This document shows positions 43,588-52,109 of a stretch of DNA of 64,000 nucleotides, in pieces (the stretch's first letter is position 1; every line of letters begins with the position of its first letter). Made by a program: the position numbers and the translations under genes. Origin of the DNA: Planctomycetota bacterium (GTDB lineage Bacteria; Planctomycetota; Phycisphaerae; SM23-33); the NCBI GenBank assembly GCA_022705325.1, contig JAKJER010000016.1, forward strand, positions 1 to 64,000, given 5' to 3'. The notes under the pieces were generated by a model. It had not been told where the DNA came from. It ran no database searches and saw nothing but the letters and a program-made list of their open reading frames with translations.

Positions 43588-46416
43588 TCACTCAAACACG
43601 ATCTCGTAGTACAGCGTCTTGTCGCGGCCCGTGTCGATCTCGATCCGTCCGCCGGTCGCCTGGAGCGTTCGGTTGGTCCGCCGGCCGTCGTGGTCGAGAA
43701 TGTTGACGGCCTTAACGGTCCGGCCCTGGATCTGGAGGGCGGCCTTGACCGGCTCGAGCAGGATCGGGCCCTTGCCGTTTTCGATGATCCGCCCGTCGAT
43801 CGCGTAGGTGGTGAAGCCGCTGTTGCACGAGCGGGCGACCGCCGTCAGCAGGGCCGACCGGCAGCGGTCCAGGCCCGGGCGGGGCGTGTTGCCCTGAGCC
43901 CGCTCCAGCGAGGTCAGAAAGATGGACGCATACGGGCTGGCCGGAGCGAGGGTGACCTGCCCCACCTTCACCGTCCTTCCGCCGGCGAAACCCGATACGC
44001 CCTTGGTCGCGGCTGTGTCCACGACGATGTGCCCGCCGTCGGCGGTCTCCCAGGTCAGTTGCCCCGTCGCCGAGATGATGGCCGAGCCCTTGCGATAGGC
44101 GCTCATGTCCGGCAGGACCACCGGCTGGGGCTTGTCCACGAACTCTACCACGACCCGTCCGGCGGCCAGGGCTTCGCCGGGCACAGCCCCGCCGAACGAC
44201 TTGACGTCGCCGTCCTGGGCGATGCGGTCGGAGAAGTTGAACGTGCCGGTCTTGAAGTCGGCCGGGGCGACCCGGCGCCGCGAGATGACCGGGGCCTCCT
44301 TGACGTCGCCGCCGAGCACCATCCGCGACAGGGCGGGATACTGCCCCATCTGCGTGGGCGTGTCGGCGTCCCACACGCCCCAGGGCACCCACCCGGCGCG
44401 GTCGGCGAACGAGCGATCCATCGCGTGCGACTGAAACTCGTACGAGGCGTCCCAGCCCTGGAGCCCCAACCCGTAGGCGGCCACGATCGCCGGGCCATCC
44501 GCGCTGTGCAGCGACGGGTAGACGGTGATCCACTCCGAGAGCGAGAACGGGCGGTCGGCGACCTGCTGAAGGCCGCTGGAGAAGTAGCCCCCGCCGGGGT
44601 GGCTCACCTGGGCCTGGCCCGATCGGCCGCCGAAGTAGTTGTGGCGGTCGATGAACCCCACCAGGTAGTCGCTGTACAGGTTGTAGTAGTGGGGCAGCAT
44701 CGCCGGGGCCTGCCAGGGCGAGCCGCAGAGCGGACCCTTGTAGCCCGCCTCGCGGATAGCCTTGACGAACTTCCCGTAGAACTCGTTCTGCACGTGGTGG
44801 AGGAACTCGGCGGTGTCCAGCAGGCGCTGGCGGCTGCCGCCCTTCTGTCCGGGCAGGTGGTCCTGTCCGAAGAACCACGGGTTGGTCTGCAAGCCGATGT
44901 TCCGCGAGGCCAGCGTCTCACTGGCCTTGAGGGCGCCCGTCCAGGCGGCGGACAGCTTGTCCTGCGTGCCGTACTTCTGCTTCAGCCAGTCGCTGAAGCG
45001 CTGGATGAAGAGCTTCTTGTAGGTCGGGCAGGCCTCGAAGGTCTTGGCCGACGTGTAGAAGAAGATGTCGTCCTCGTTCTGGAGTTCGATGAACGACAGG
45101 GCCGGTTCCTCCGCATACGTCAGGCCCGTGTGCGGGTTGCGGTGCTTGAGCAGGTTGACCACCATCTCGATCATCAGGTCCTGCACGTCCGGGGCGAAGT
45201 GGATGAACGAGTAGGTGTTGCCCTTGAGGGCGCGGGCGATCTCGTCGTAAGCGACCAGGCGGCTGCGGTTGCCCGGGCAAACGTAGAAGCCGAACGTGTG
45301 CGACCAGCCGAAGTAGATCCCCCGCTGCTTGAGCTGGGCGGAGAAGTAGTCCAGCCGCTCCAACCCGTCGGGGGTCATCTTCGTGCAGTCGTCGACCTCG
45401 CCGATGCCGCTGTGATTCTTCGGGTAGGAGAACTTGTGCAGCCGCACGGCGTTGACGCCGTACTTGGCGAAGCGTGCGGCGGTGTGGTCGGCGTCCTTCT
45501 TGGGCGGGGCGCACTCGCGCCCGTAGGAGAGGTTGGTGCCCCAGAACTTCACGCGCGTGCCGTCGCCCAGCTCGAAGTGGTCGCCGACCATCTTGACCGC
45601 CCCCCGCTTGCCCGCGGGCTTCTCCAGCCAGTCCTCCATGCCGATCACGCTGGGGCCCAGGTCGCTGGCGGGCTCAAAGGCGAACCAGCTCTTGTCCGCC
45701 AGCGGCTGGGCCAGGCGATCCACGTCGGCCTGGCTGGCCAGGAACTCGACGTCGTCGGGAAAAGTCATGGTGATGGTCGCGGTCTTCTGGCCGGCGGGGA
45801 ACTTGTCGGCGGCGAGCTGGATCCGCAGGTCGCGGTCGTAGGCCATGCCCAAGGCGGGTTCGAAGGCCATCTCCACCCGGCCGGAGCCGTCCAGGTCCAG
45901 CAGGGCCCGCTTGGCCGGCGGGTTCTGGCCACGTCCCAGAGGGAGCTTGAGCTTGCTGGTCTCTCCGCCTTCGTGCTCCATGGTGATCGTTCCCGCGGAC
46001 TTGGAGAGGTTGACGCTGGCGATGAGCATGGTCAGCGGCACGTCACGCCGGGCGGTCAGATCGTAGCGCAGGATGACCTGTCGCGGCCCGCTCTGGCGGG
46101 CCTGGAAGGTCACGTCGATGACCTGCCCGCCGGCCTGGTCCACCACGAACGGGACCTTGCAGGTCAGCACGCCGTCGACGGCTTTGTCCTTGGCTGAGAG
46201 GCCTTTGTACGACCACTTGGGCCCCCAGCCGGCCAGGGCGATGCCCAATCGGGCCTGCCCGCGGCACACGATGCCGAAGTCCAGCGAGTTGTTGGGCGAA
46301 ATGGCCACCTGCCACGGTTTGGTCTGCGCCTGGGCCAGGCAGCAGGCGGTCAGACCCGGAAGGGTCAGGATGGCTGGCACAACCAGGACGAAGGGGAGGA
46401 TCCGACGCGTGGACAT
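43588..46416 (-). CDS. Large secreted clan-A-like glycoside hydrolase
   Basis: 942 residues from the ATG at 46416 (AAAGGAG 6 nt upstream). Signal peptide 1-30 (FVLVVPAILTLPGLTACCLAQAQ). An N-terminal beta-sandwich part (about 30-225) precedes a TIM barrel starting 'FWGTNLSYG' with 'ARFAKYGVNAVRLHKFSYPKN' and 'LERLDYFSAQLKQRGIYFGWSHTFG', the style of GH5/GH39 clan-A barrels. 'ALSFIELQNEDDIFF' near residue 445 gives the expected Asn-Glu acid/base. 'RPFSLSEWITVYP' near 630 is a candidate nucleophile Glu strand. C-terminal domains (about 700-942) are beta-rich. Specificity cannot be assigned. Fits a polysaccharide-degrading lifestyle with the FAD oxidoreductase next to it. Confidence 0.82.
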   Translation of the reverse strand: MSTRRILPFVLVVPAILTLPGLTACCLAQAQTKPWQVAISPNNSLDFGIVCRGQARLGIALAGWGPKWSYKGLSAKDKAVDGVLTCKVPFVVDQAGGQVIDVTFQARQSGPRQVILRYDLTARRDVPLTMLIASVNLSKSAGTITMEHEGGETSKLKLPLGRGQNPPAKRALLDLDGSGRVEMAFEPALGMAYDRDLRIQLAADKFPAGQKTATITMTFPDDVEFLASQADVDRLAQPLADKSWFAFEPASDLGPSVIGMEDWLEKPAGKRGAVKMVGDHFELGDGTRVKFWGTNLSYGRECAPPKKDADHTAARFAKYGVNAVRLHKFSYPKNHSGIGEVDDCTKMTPDGLERLDYFSAQLKQRGIYFGWSHTFGFYVCPGNRSRLVAYDEIARALKGNTYSFIHFAPDVQDLMIEMVVNLLKHRNPHTGLTYAEEPALSFIELQNEDDIFFYTSAKTFEACPTYKKLFIQRFSDWLKQKYGTQDKLSAAWTGALKASETLASRNIGLQTNPWFFGQDHLPGQKGGSRQRLLDTAEFLHHVQNEFYGKFVKAIREAGYKGPLCGSPWQAPAMLPHYYNLYSDYLVGFIDRHNYFGGRSGQAQVSHPGGGYFSSGLQQVADRPFSLSEWITVYPSLHSADGPAIVAAYGLGLQGWDASYEFQSHAMDRSFADRAGWVPWGVWDADTPTQMGQYPALSRMVLGGDVKEAPVISRRRVAPADFKTGTFNFSDRIAQDGDVKSFGGAVPGEALAAGRVVVEFVDKPQPVVLPDMSAYRKGSAIISATGQLTWETADGGHIVVDTAATKGVSGFAGGRTVKVGQVTLAPASPYASIFLTSLERAQGNTPRPGLDRCRSALLTAVARSCNSGFTTYAIDGRIIENGKGPILLEPVKAALQIQGRTVKAVNILDHDGRRTNRTLQATGGRIEIDTGRDKTLYYEIVFE

Positions 46417-46557
46417 AGGCACTCCTTTCGCGAGCCCCGGCCCGCGGGGGTATGATACCCGCAACAAATAACGAACAACAATCCGCCAGATTTCTAATAA
46501 ACTATCGCTTGCGGCGTCTAAGTGGGTGGACGCGGCAAGCAGTGGAAGGAACAGGAT

Positions 46558-47118
46558 ATGGGTGGCGATCCGGAAAGCCCTGCTGGCGACGCGCGATCCA
46601 GCGTAGTTCAGTCAGCCCTGGAACGGTACCAGGGCCCGCTGGTCCGCTACGTCGCCCGGATCCTCGCCGATGTGGACCGCTCTGCCGACGTGGTGCAGGA
46701 AACGTTCCTGCGGCTGTGGGCGAGTGACCACCCCCCGGCCGGGCCGGCCCTGGGACAGTGGCTGTACACCGTCGCCCGAAACCTTGCCCTGGACGTTCGC
46801 AGGAAGGAGCGGCGCATGAATCCGCTCAGCGAGGTGCAGTTGGCCGTGACGGCCGACGTGGGCGACGGGCCCGACGCCCAGGCCGAGCGCGACGAGAGCG
46901 TGCAACTCGCCCTGGAAGCCCTCAAGAGCCTCAGCGAGAACCAGCAGGAGGTGGTGCGGCTGAAGTTCCAGCACCACTTCAGCTACAAGGAGATCGCCGG
47001 CATTACCGGGCTTTCGGTGACCAACGTCGGCTTCCTGCTCCACACCGCGCTGAAGAAGCTGCGTCAACAGATGACCCACGACGGCACAGCCGAACGGGGA
47101 CTGAGAGTGCAGCCATGA
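46558..47118 (+). CDS. ECF-type RNA polymerase sigma factor
   Basis: 186 residues from the ATG at 46558 (AAGGA 8 nt upstream). Region 2 'QGPLVRYVARILADVDRSADVVQETFLRLWASD' (about 24-56) has the DNA melting and core-binding signature. A short linker follows, then region 4 'ALKSLSENQQEVVRLKFQHHFSYKEIAGITGLSVTNVGFLLHTALKKLR' (about 120-168), the HTH that reads -35. The gene overlaps the anti-sigma-like gene by ATGA (47115-47118), so the pair is coregulated. Its target promoters are unknown. Confidence 0.93.
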   Translation: MGGDPESPAGDARSSVVQSALERYQGPLVRYVARILADVDRSADVVQETFLRLWASDHPPAGPALGQWLYTVARNLALDVRRKERRMNPLSEVQLAVTADVGDGPDAQAERDESVQLALEALKSLSENQQEVVRLKFQHHFSYKEIAGITGLSVTNVGFLLHTALKKLRQQMTHDGTAERGLRVQP

Positions 47119-48251
47119 CGATCGAAGACGACATCCCGAGGGGGCACGAGGACTACGACGACCCGCGCCTGACGGCTTACGCCCTGGGCGAGTTGGACGG
47201 CCCCGAGCGCGAGCGGTTTGAGCGGGAGGCCCGGGCCGAGCCCGCCCTGCAACGCGAGCTGGAACAAATTCGCCTGATGGCGGCGACGTTGACTGCGGAG
47301 CTGGAGGCCGAGCCGGGCCCCGTCCTGAGCGAGGCGCAGCAGGCGGCCTTGGCGCGGGCGGCCCAGCCCCCCGGGCGACGGACGCTGCGGATGCCCTCGC
47401 GTGCGACGGGCGCCTGGCGGACGTACCTGGCGATGGCGGCCGGCGTGATGATCGTGGCCTCGCTGGGCGGGCTGCTCGTGTACAGCCTGTTCCTGCCCCC
47501 GCCCTCGCCGCGAGTGGTCGGGCCTGATCTTCCGCCCCAGACGGGCATGAGAAAAGCGACTTACCTGCCCACGCCCGGCCTGGAGCAGAAAGCGCCGGTG
47601 CACGAAGGCACGCAGGACGACGACCGTCCGGGGCATTCGTCCGCCCCGGTGGGCCACACGCCGCTGGCCCTGGAACTGCCGCGAGCGCAGTTCATCGGCA
47701 CGCCCGAGGACATCCGCCACCTTCGGGCCATCCGCCCGCCGCGAGTGGGCGAGCGGACCATGCCGATGGTGCCCGCCGACGTGTTCAACGTCGCCCGCGG
47801 CAAGCCGGTGACGGCCAGCGACACCACGCCCGTGCTGGGCGAACTGAAGATGATCACCGACGGGCGAAAGGAGGGCTCCAACGCCCACGTCGAACTGGCC
47901 CCGGGCAGGCAGTGGGTGCGGATCGATCTGCTGGCCGATCACGAGATCTTCGCCGTGGTCGTCTGGCACTACTTCCTGACCGCCCGCGTCTATCACGACG
48001 TGGTCATCCAGACGGCCGATGACGCCGCCTTCACCGCCAACGTCCGCACGATCTTCAACAACGACCGCGACAACAGCCTGCGTCTGGGCATCGGGTACGA
48101 CACCCCCTACGTGGACAACCACGAGGGCGAACTGGTCGTCCCGCGCCCCGTCGCCCGCGGACGGTACGTGCGACTCTGGAGCAACGGCAACACCAGCAAC
48201 GACCTCAACCACTACGTGGAGGTCGAGGTGTACGCCCGCCCGGTCAAGTAG
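47115..48251 (+). CDS. Membrane anti-sigma-like protein with discoidin (F5/8C-like) domain
   Basis: 378 residues from the ATG at 47115. N-terminal acidic helical part 'DDPRLTAYALGELDGPERERFEREARAEPALQRELEQIRL' resembles the sigma-binding ASD without the zinc-binding HxxxCxxC. One membrane span lies near 97-117 (YLAMAAGVMIVASLGGLLVYSLFL). A Pro-rich linker follows, then a beta domain (about 225-378): 'DVFNVARGKPVTASDTTPVLGELKMITDGRKEG', 'QWVRIDLLADHEIFAVVVWHY', 'GRYVRLWSNGN', in the manner of discoidin/carbohydrate-binding domains. The outside domain could sense a surface or glycan and release the sigma factor. The pairing is firm; the sensing role is inference. Confidence 0.82.
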   Translation: MTIEDDIPRGHEDYDDPRLTAYALGELDGPERERFEREARAEPALQRELEQIRLMAATLTAELEAEPGPVLSEAQQAALARAAQPPGRRTLRMPSRATGAWRTYLAMAAGVMIVASLGGLLVYSLFLPPPSPRVVGPDLPPQTGMRKATYLPTPGLEQKAPVHEGTQDDDRPGHSSAPVGHTPLALELPRAQFIGTPEDIRHLRAIRPPRVGERTMPMVPADVFNVARGKPVTASDTTPVLGELKMITDGRKEGSNAHVELAPGRQWVRIDLLADHEIFAVVVWHYFLTARVYHDVVIQTADDAAFTANVRTIFNNDRDNSLRLGIGYDTPYVDNHEGELVVPRPVARGRYVRLWSNGNTSNDLNHYVEVEVYARPVK

Positions 48252-48406
48252 CGTCCGCCAAAACTGCGGGCGAACAGGCGATCTCTGGCGTCCGCGTCGC
48301 TCCGGCTCGACCTTCAGGCCGCCCCCTGGATATCGCTCCCGCGGAGCACTGCACCGGTCACAGCGTATTTCCTTGCGCCGGCTGTGCCCGTATAGTAAGT
48401 GACTTC

Positions 48407-50179
48407 ATGGACTATATTGGCGACATCATCAGCGAGCGGCTCCTTCCGCGGGTCCGCCAGCCGGGCCAGTACGTCGGGTGCGAGATCAACGCCCGGCGCA
48501 AGGACCCCGCGGCGGCGGACGTGTCGGTGCTGCTGGCCTTTCCGGACACTTACGGCATCGGCATCAGCCACCTGGGCAGCCAGGTGCTCTACCAGCTCCT
48601 CAACGACATTGACGGCTGCGCATGCGACCGCACGTACTGCCCGCAGCGCGACGCCGAGCAGGTCATGCGCGAGCAGTCCATCCCGCTGTTCGGCTGGGAG
48701 AGCCGCCTCGCAGCCCGCGACTTCGACCTGCTGGGCTTCAGCCTCACCTACGAGATGTGCGTCACCAACGTGTTGACGATGCTGGACCTGGCGGGCGTGG
48801 GGCTGAAGTCGGCTGACCGGGGCCAGGACGATCCGATCGTCCTGGGCGGCGACGCGGTGGCCGACAGCCCGGAGATCCTGGCTGACTTCATCGACATCTT
48901 CCTGCCCGGCGACGGCGAGGCGAGCCTTCCGCCGCTGATCGAGCTGGTCCGGCGGATGAAGAAGCAGGGGGCCGCGCGCGACGAGATCCTGCTGGCGGCC
49001 GCCCGCGAGGTGGCGGGGGCGTACGTGCCGCGGTTCTACCAGCCGCGGTACAACGCCGACGGCACGCTGGCGGGCATGGACGTGCTGGCCGAAGGTGTGC
49101 CCGCCGTCGTGCCCCACGTGCATCTCCAGTGCCTGTCCGACTCTCCCGCGATCGTCCGCCCGCTCGTGCCGCTGGCCGAGGCGGTCCACGAGCGCGTCGT
49201 GATCGAGATCATGCGAGGCTGCCCCAACGCCTGCCGATTCTGCCAGGCCGGACATGCCCGCCTGCCGGTGCGGATGCGCAGCGTGGACGAGATTGTCCGC
49301 ATCGCCCGCGAGGCCCTGGCGGCCACCGGCTTCGACGAGGTCTCGCTGCTGAGCCTGTCGTCGAGCGATTACCCGCGGCTGGACGAGCTGATCGACCGCC
49401 TGAACGCCGAGTTCGCTCAGCGGCGCGTGTCGGTGTCGTTGCCGTCGCTGCGGGTGGGCAGCCAGCTTCAGCAGTTGCCCCGCCTGACCAGCGCGGTGCG
49501 GAAGGGCGGGTTGACGATCGCCGCCGAGGCCGGCAGCGAGCGCCTGCGCGAGGCGATCCGCAAGGACATCCGCGAGTCGGACATGATCGACGCGGTGAAG
49601 GCCGCCTACCGCTCGGGCTGGCGGAGCGTGAAGGTGTATTTCATGGCCGGCCTGCCGGGCGAGAGCGAGCAGGACATCGACGAGATCTTCCACCTCTGCC
49701 GGCGCCTCAGCGACGCCCGGCGCGAGGTGGACGGCCAGCGGGGGTCGATCTCGGCCAGCCTGTCGTGGATGGTTCCCAAGCCGCACACGCCGATGCAGTG
49801 GTGCGCGATGCGCGACGCGGAGTACTTCTTCGCGGTGCGGCGGCGCCTCCGGGAGCTGTCGTGGAAGTCGCCGGTGAGCTTCAAGTTTCACCGGATCGAG
49901 CGGAGCGTGCTGGAGTCGGCCCTGTGTCGAGGCGACCGGCGGGTGGGCGAGGCGATCCTGGCGGCCTGGCGGGCGGGCGCCCGCCTGGACGCGTGGGACG
50001 AGCACTTCCACTTCGAGTTGTGGCAGGGCGCGTTCGCCCAGGCGGGGTTGGACATGGCCTGGTACGCCCAGCGGGCGATCGGCCTGGACGAAGTCCTTCC
50101 CTGGTCGCACATCGCCTGTCCGCGGACGCAGCGCTTCCTCAAGGACGAGCACCGGCGGATGACCGAACGGCTGGTGTAG
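48407..50179 (+). CDS. B12-binding-like radical SAM protein (TIGR03960-like)
   Basis: 590 residues. The N-terminal half has a cobalamin-binding-like fold ('VSVLLAFPDTYGIGISHLGSQVLYQLLND', 'DFDLLGFSLTYEMCVTNVLTMLDLAGV', 'DPIVLGGDAV'). The radical SAM cluster motif CxxxCxxC is at C272, C276, C279 ('RGCPNACRFCQAG'). The core continues with 'GFDEVSLLSLSSSDYPRLDELIDRLN' and 'KGGLTIAAEAGSERLREAIRKD'. This is the TIGR03960-type family, often fused or adjacent to TIGR03936 C-terminal radical SAM-linked proteins; none is visible here. Reaction unknown. A TATAGT at 48391-48396 ends 10 nt before the start codon, with no Shine-Dalgarno. Confidence 0.9.
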   Translation: MDYIGDIISERLLPRVRQPGQYVGCEINARRKDPAAADVSVLLAFPDTYGIGISHLGSQVLYQLLNDIDGCACDRTYCPQRDAEQVMREQSIPLFGWESRLAARDFDLLGFSLTYEMCVTNVLTMLDLAGVGLKSADRGQDDPIVLGGDAVADSPEILADFIDIFLPGDGEASLPPLIELVRRMKKQGAARDEILLAAAREVAGAYVPRFYQPRYNADGTLAGMDVLAEGVPAVVPHVHLQCLSDSPAIVRPLVPLAEAVHERVVIEIMRGCPNACRFCQAGHARLPVRMRSVDEIVRIAREALAATGFDEVSLLSLSSSDYPRLDELIDRLNAEFAQRRVSVSLPSLRVGSQLQQLPRLTSAVRKGGLTIAAEAGSERLREAIRKDIRESDMIDAVKAAYRSGWRSVKVYFMAGLPGESEQDIDEIFHLCRRLSDARREVDGQRGSISASLSWMVPKPHTPMQWCAMRDAEYFFAVRRRLRELSWKSPVSFKFHRIERSVLESALCRGDRRVGEAILAAWRAGARLDAWDEHFHFELWQGAFAQAGLDMAWYAQRAIGLDEVLPWSHIACPRTQRFLKDEHRRMTERLV

Positions 50180-50235
50180 GCGGCGCAGGTCCCGCAGGGC
50201 CTATACATTGCGGGGGAAGTTGCTAGAATCCGCGT

Positions 50236-51042
50236 ATGACCGACGAGCTGGAACAACTGGAGAAGGCGGCCAGGCAGTTAATCGCGATCGATGAGCTGTT
50301 CGGCGGGACGTTCATCCCGGCCGAGCGGAACCCCCTGCCGGTTCCGGCGGCCAGGCCGGCTGCGGCGCCCGCCCAGGCGGAGCAGGCCCCGGGCGAGGGG
50401 GCCTCGCCGTACGCGGGCCTGTCCAGCCACGACAAGGCGGCTGCGCTGGAGGCGATCTTCCGAGACGAGGCTGCCCACTGCAAGCAGTGCGTCCTGCACA
50501 AGGGGCGCAACCACGTGGTCTTCGGCGAGGGCAACGTCGACGCGGAGCTGGCGTTCGTGGGCGAGGGGCCGGGCGAGGACGAGGACCATACCGGGCGGCC
50601 TTTTGTGGGCCGGGCCGGGCAACTGCTGACCAAGATGATTGCGGCAATGGGGCTCGGCCGCAACGACGTGTACATCTGCAACATGGTCAAATGCCGCCCC
50701 CCCGGCAACCGCACGCCGCTGCCCGACGAGGTGCAGGCGTGCTGGGGGTTCCTGATGCGCCAGTTGCAGATCCTTCAGCCGAAGGTGATCGTGACGCTGG
50801 GCAACCCGGCCACGCAGGGGCTTCTCAACACGCGGGTGGGCATCACGAAGCTGCGGGGACACTGGCAGCGCCTGCCTGACCTGGCGCCGGGCCTGGCGGG
50901 CATCTCCGTCATGCCGACCTTCCACCCGTCGTACGTGCTGCGGTCGTATACCACGGACATCCGCGGCAAGGTGTGGGCGGACCTCCAGATGGTGATGGAG
51001 CGGCTGGGCCTGAAGCTGCCCGAGACGCCGGGCGGCTCCTGA
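50236..51042 (+). CDS. Family 4 uracil-DNA glycosylase (Fe-S)
   Basis: 268 residues. The N-terminal about 75 residues are a Pro/Ala-rich linker. Family 4 features: 'HCKQC' (C82, C85) and two later Cys ('CRPPGNRTPLPDEVQACWGF') for the [4Fe-4S] cluster, motif A 'GEGPGEDEDHTGRPFVGRAGQLL', 'YICNMVKCRPP', and motif B 'HPSYVLR'. It removes uracil from DNA in base-excision repair. Downstream of the radical SAM gene by 56 nt. A TAGAAT (50224-50229) ends exactly 6 nt before the ATG and no Shine-Dalgarno is seen, so this gene may be leaderless. Confidence 0.93.
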   Translation: MTDELEQLEKAARQLIAIDELFGGTFIPAERNPLPVPAARPAAAPAQAEQAPGEGASPYAGLSSHDKAAALEAIFRDEAAHCKQCVLHKGRNHVVFGEGNVDAELAFVGEGPGEDEDHTGRPFVGRAGQLLTKMIAAMGLGRNDVYICNMVKCRPPGNRTPLPDEVQACWGFLMRQLQILQPKVIVTLGNPATQGLLNTRVGITKLRGHWQRLPDLAPGLAGISVMPTFHPSYVLRSYTTDIRGKVWADLQMVMERLGLKLPETPGGS

Positions 51043-51090
51043 GGCGGCCGGCCGCGACCTCGGGGCCGGCGCCCGACGCGCAAGAACAGC

Positions 51091-51113
51091 GCCGCCCCCG
51101 CCGGGGGAGCGGC
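51091..51113 (-). terminator. Hairpin downstream of the cold-shock gene, probable terminator
   Basis: GCCGCCCCC-GCC-GGGG(GA)GCGGC forms a very GC-rich stem (51091-51099 with 51103-51113). On the minus strand it is followed by a weak T-tract (gctgttctt). Lies 24 nt after the csp stop and may also serve the UDG gene on the other strand. Confidence 0.55.
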
Positions 51114-51136
51114 GCGTGCGTCTGTTTGCGGTGCGA

Positions 51137-51337
51137 TCAGACCTTGCGGACGTTCAGGGCCTTGGGGCCCTTGGGACCGCTGGTCATCTCGAACTCCACC
51201 GTGTCGCCCTCATCGAGGGTCTTGAATCCGTCGCCGATGATATCGCCGTGATGCACGAAGGCGTCGGTACCGTCATCGGCGGTGATGAAACCGAAACCCT
51301 TGGTGTTGTTGAACCACTTGACCTTGCCATTCGCCAT
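51137..51337 (-). CDS. csp: Cold-shock protein (CspA family)
   Basis: 66 residues, the standard size. RNP1 'KGFGFI' and RNP2 'DAFVHH' motifs with the opening '[16 protein letters not shown]' are unmistakable. Binds single-stranded RNA and DNA and melts RNA structure in the cytosol. It starts at 51337 (AAGGATG, about 8 nt before, in the reverse complement). A promoter at 51533-51562 predicts a 5' UTR of about 190 nt, as in thermoregulated cspA mRNAs. Not next to other stress genes. Confidence 0.96.
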   Translation of the reverse strand: MANGKVKWFNNTKGFGFITADDGTDAFVHHGDIIGDGFKTLDEGDTVEFEMTSGPKGPKALNVRKV

Positions 51338-51532
51338 TGCAGAGACATCCTTTCATTCAGCCTGGATCTGCCGCGAGCGATACTGACCGAGCGTACGTTG
51401 AGGGATACCGATGTGGATCACGTCAACCGTGCTGCTTCGTATCTGCGATGCAAACAGGATCGGCAGCCAGCCGATCCACCAGCGATGACCGAGAAACCGC
51501 TTCCCGGCCGATCGCCAGCCCATCGAGCGGGA

Positions 51533-51562
51533 ATCATAAACTCCGCCGTCAGAGCAATGCAA
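51533..51562 (-). promoter_or_regulatory. Sigma-70-type promoter of the cold-shock gene
   Basis: Minus-strand -35 TTGCAT (51557-51562) and -10 TATGAT (51533-51538) are spaced 18 nt. Predicted start near 51525 gives a long leader to the csp ATG. The rest of the gap (51338-51685) shows no gene. Confidence 0.55.
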
Positions 51563-51564
51563 CG

Positions 51565-51603
51565 AAAAAAACGCCCGGTCTTGCGCAAGGACCCACACGG
51601 GCG
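51565..51603 (-). terminator. Hairpin with T7 run upstream of the csp promoter
   Basis: On the minus strand CGCCCG (51598-51603) and CGGGCG (51572-51577) enclose a partly paired loop, followed by TTTTTTT (51565-51571). It ends just before the csp -35, so it would stop read-through from the right. No minus-strand gene lies directly upstream, so it may block antisense transcription of the zinc-ribbon gene. Confidence 0.55.
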
Positions 51604-51685
51604 AAATGCGGCAAACCGCCCGCCTGCCCCTGGACTTTGGGGGCCGGCGCCGGTAAGGTAGCCGCGCCCTTTCGATGGAGACGCG

Positions 51686-52105
51686 ATGCCCAAATCACTT
51701 CAATATCTGCTTGCCGGACTGGCCGCCGCGGTCGGCTTGGGCTGGGGTGTCTGGTCGATCGTGAGCAGCCTGAGCCCGCCGATGAGCCCGGACCACCTGG
51801 CCACGCGCAACAAGATGCACTTCCAGTGCATCGCCTGCGGGGCTGCGATGGAACTGCACGTCTCCCAGTTGCCCGAGGGCTACCTGGCCGCCCGGATGCG
51901 CCAGGAACCGCAGGACGGCCTGGACTGTCCCAAGTGCGGCAAGAAGAAGACCTGCCATCCGGATATCCGCTGCCCCAACTGCGGGGCGCACTTCTTCAGC
52001 CCCGAGTGCTTCACGGGCGACGTGCCCGAAGGGGTCAAGGTCAGTCAGACCTGCCCGGCCTGCGGCACGCACCCGGTGGAGTACTACCGCAACAGGCGGC
52101 CATAG
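51686..52105 (+). CDS. Membrane-anchored double zinc-ribbon protein 1
   Basis: 139 residues. One N-terminal membrane span (YLLAGLAAAVGLGWGVWSIVSSL, about 7-29) and then four CxxC knuckles: CIAC, CPKC, CPNC, CPAC, giving two zinc ribbons. No cleavage site is evident; the anchor holds the ribbons at the membrane, facing either side. A near-identical layout is found in the protein at 53742. Tail to tail with a prepilin-like gene (gap 4 nt). GGAG precedes the start. Function unknown. Confidence 0.82.
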   Translation: MPKSLQYLLAGLAAAVGLGWGVWSIVSSLSPPMSPDHLATRNKMHFQCIACGAAMELHVSQLPEGYLAARMRQEPQDGLDCPKCGKKKTCHPDIRCPNCGAHFFSPECFTGDVPEGVKVSQTCPACGTHPVEYYRNRRP

Positions 52106-52109
52106 GGCA

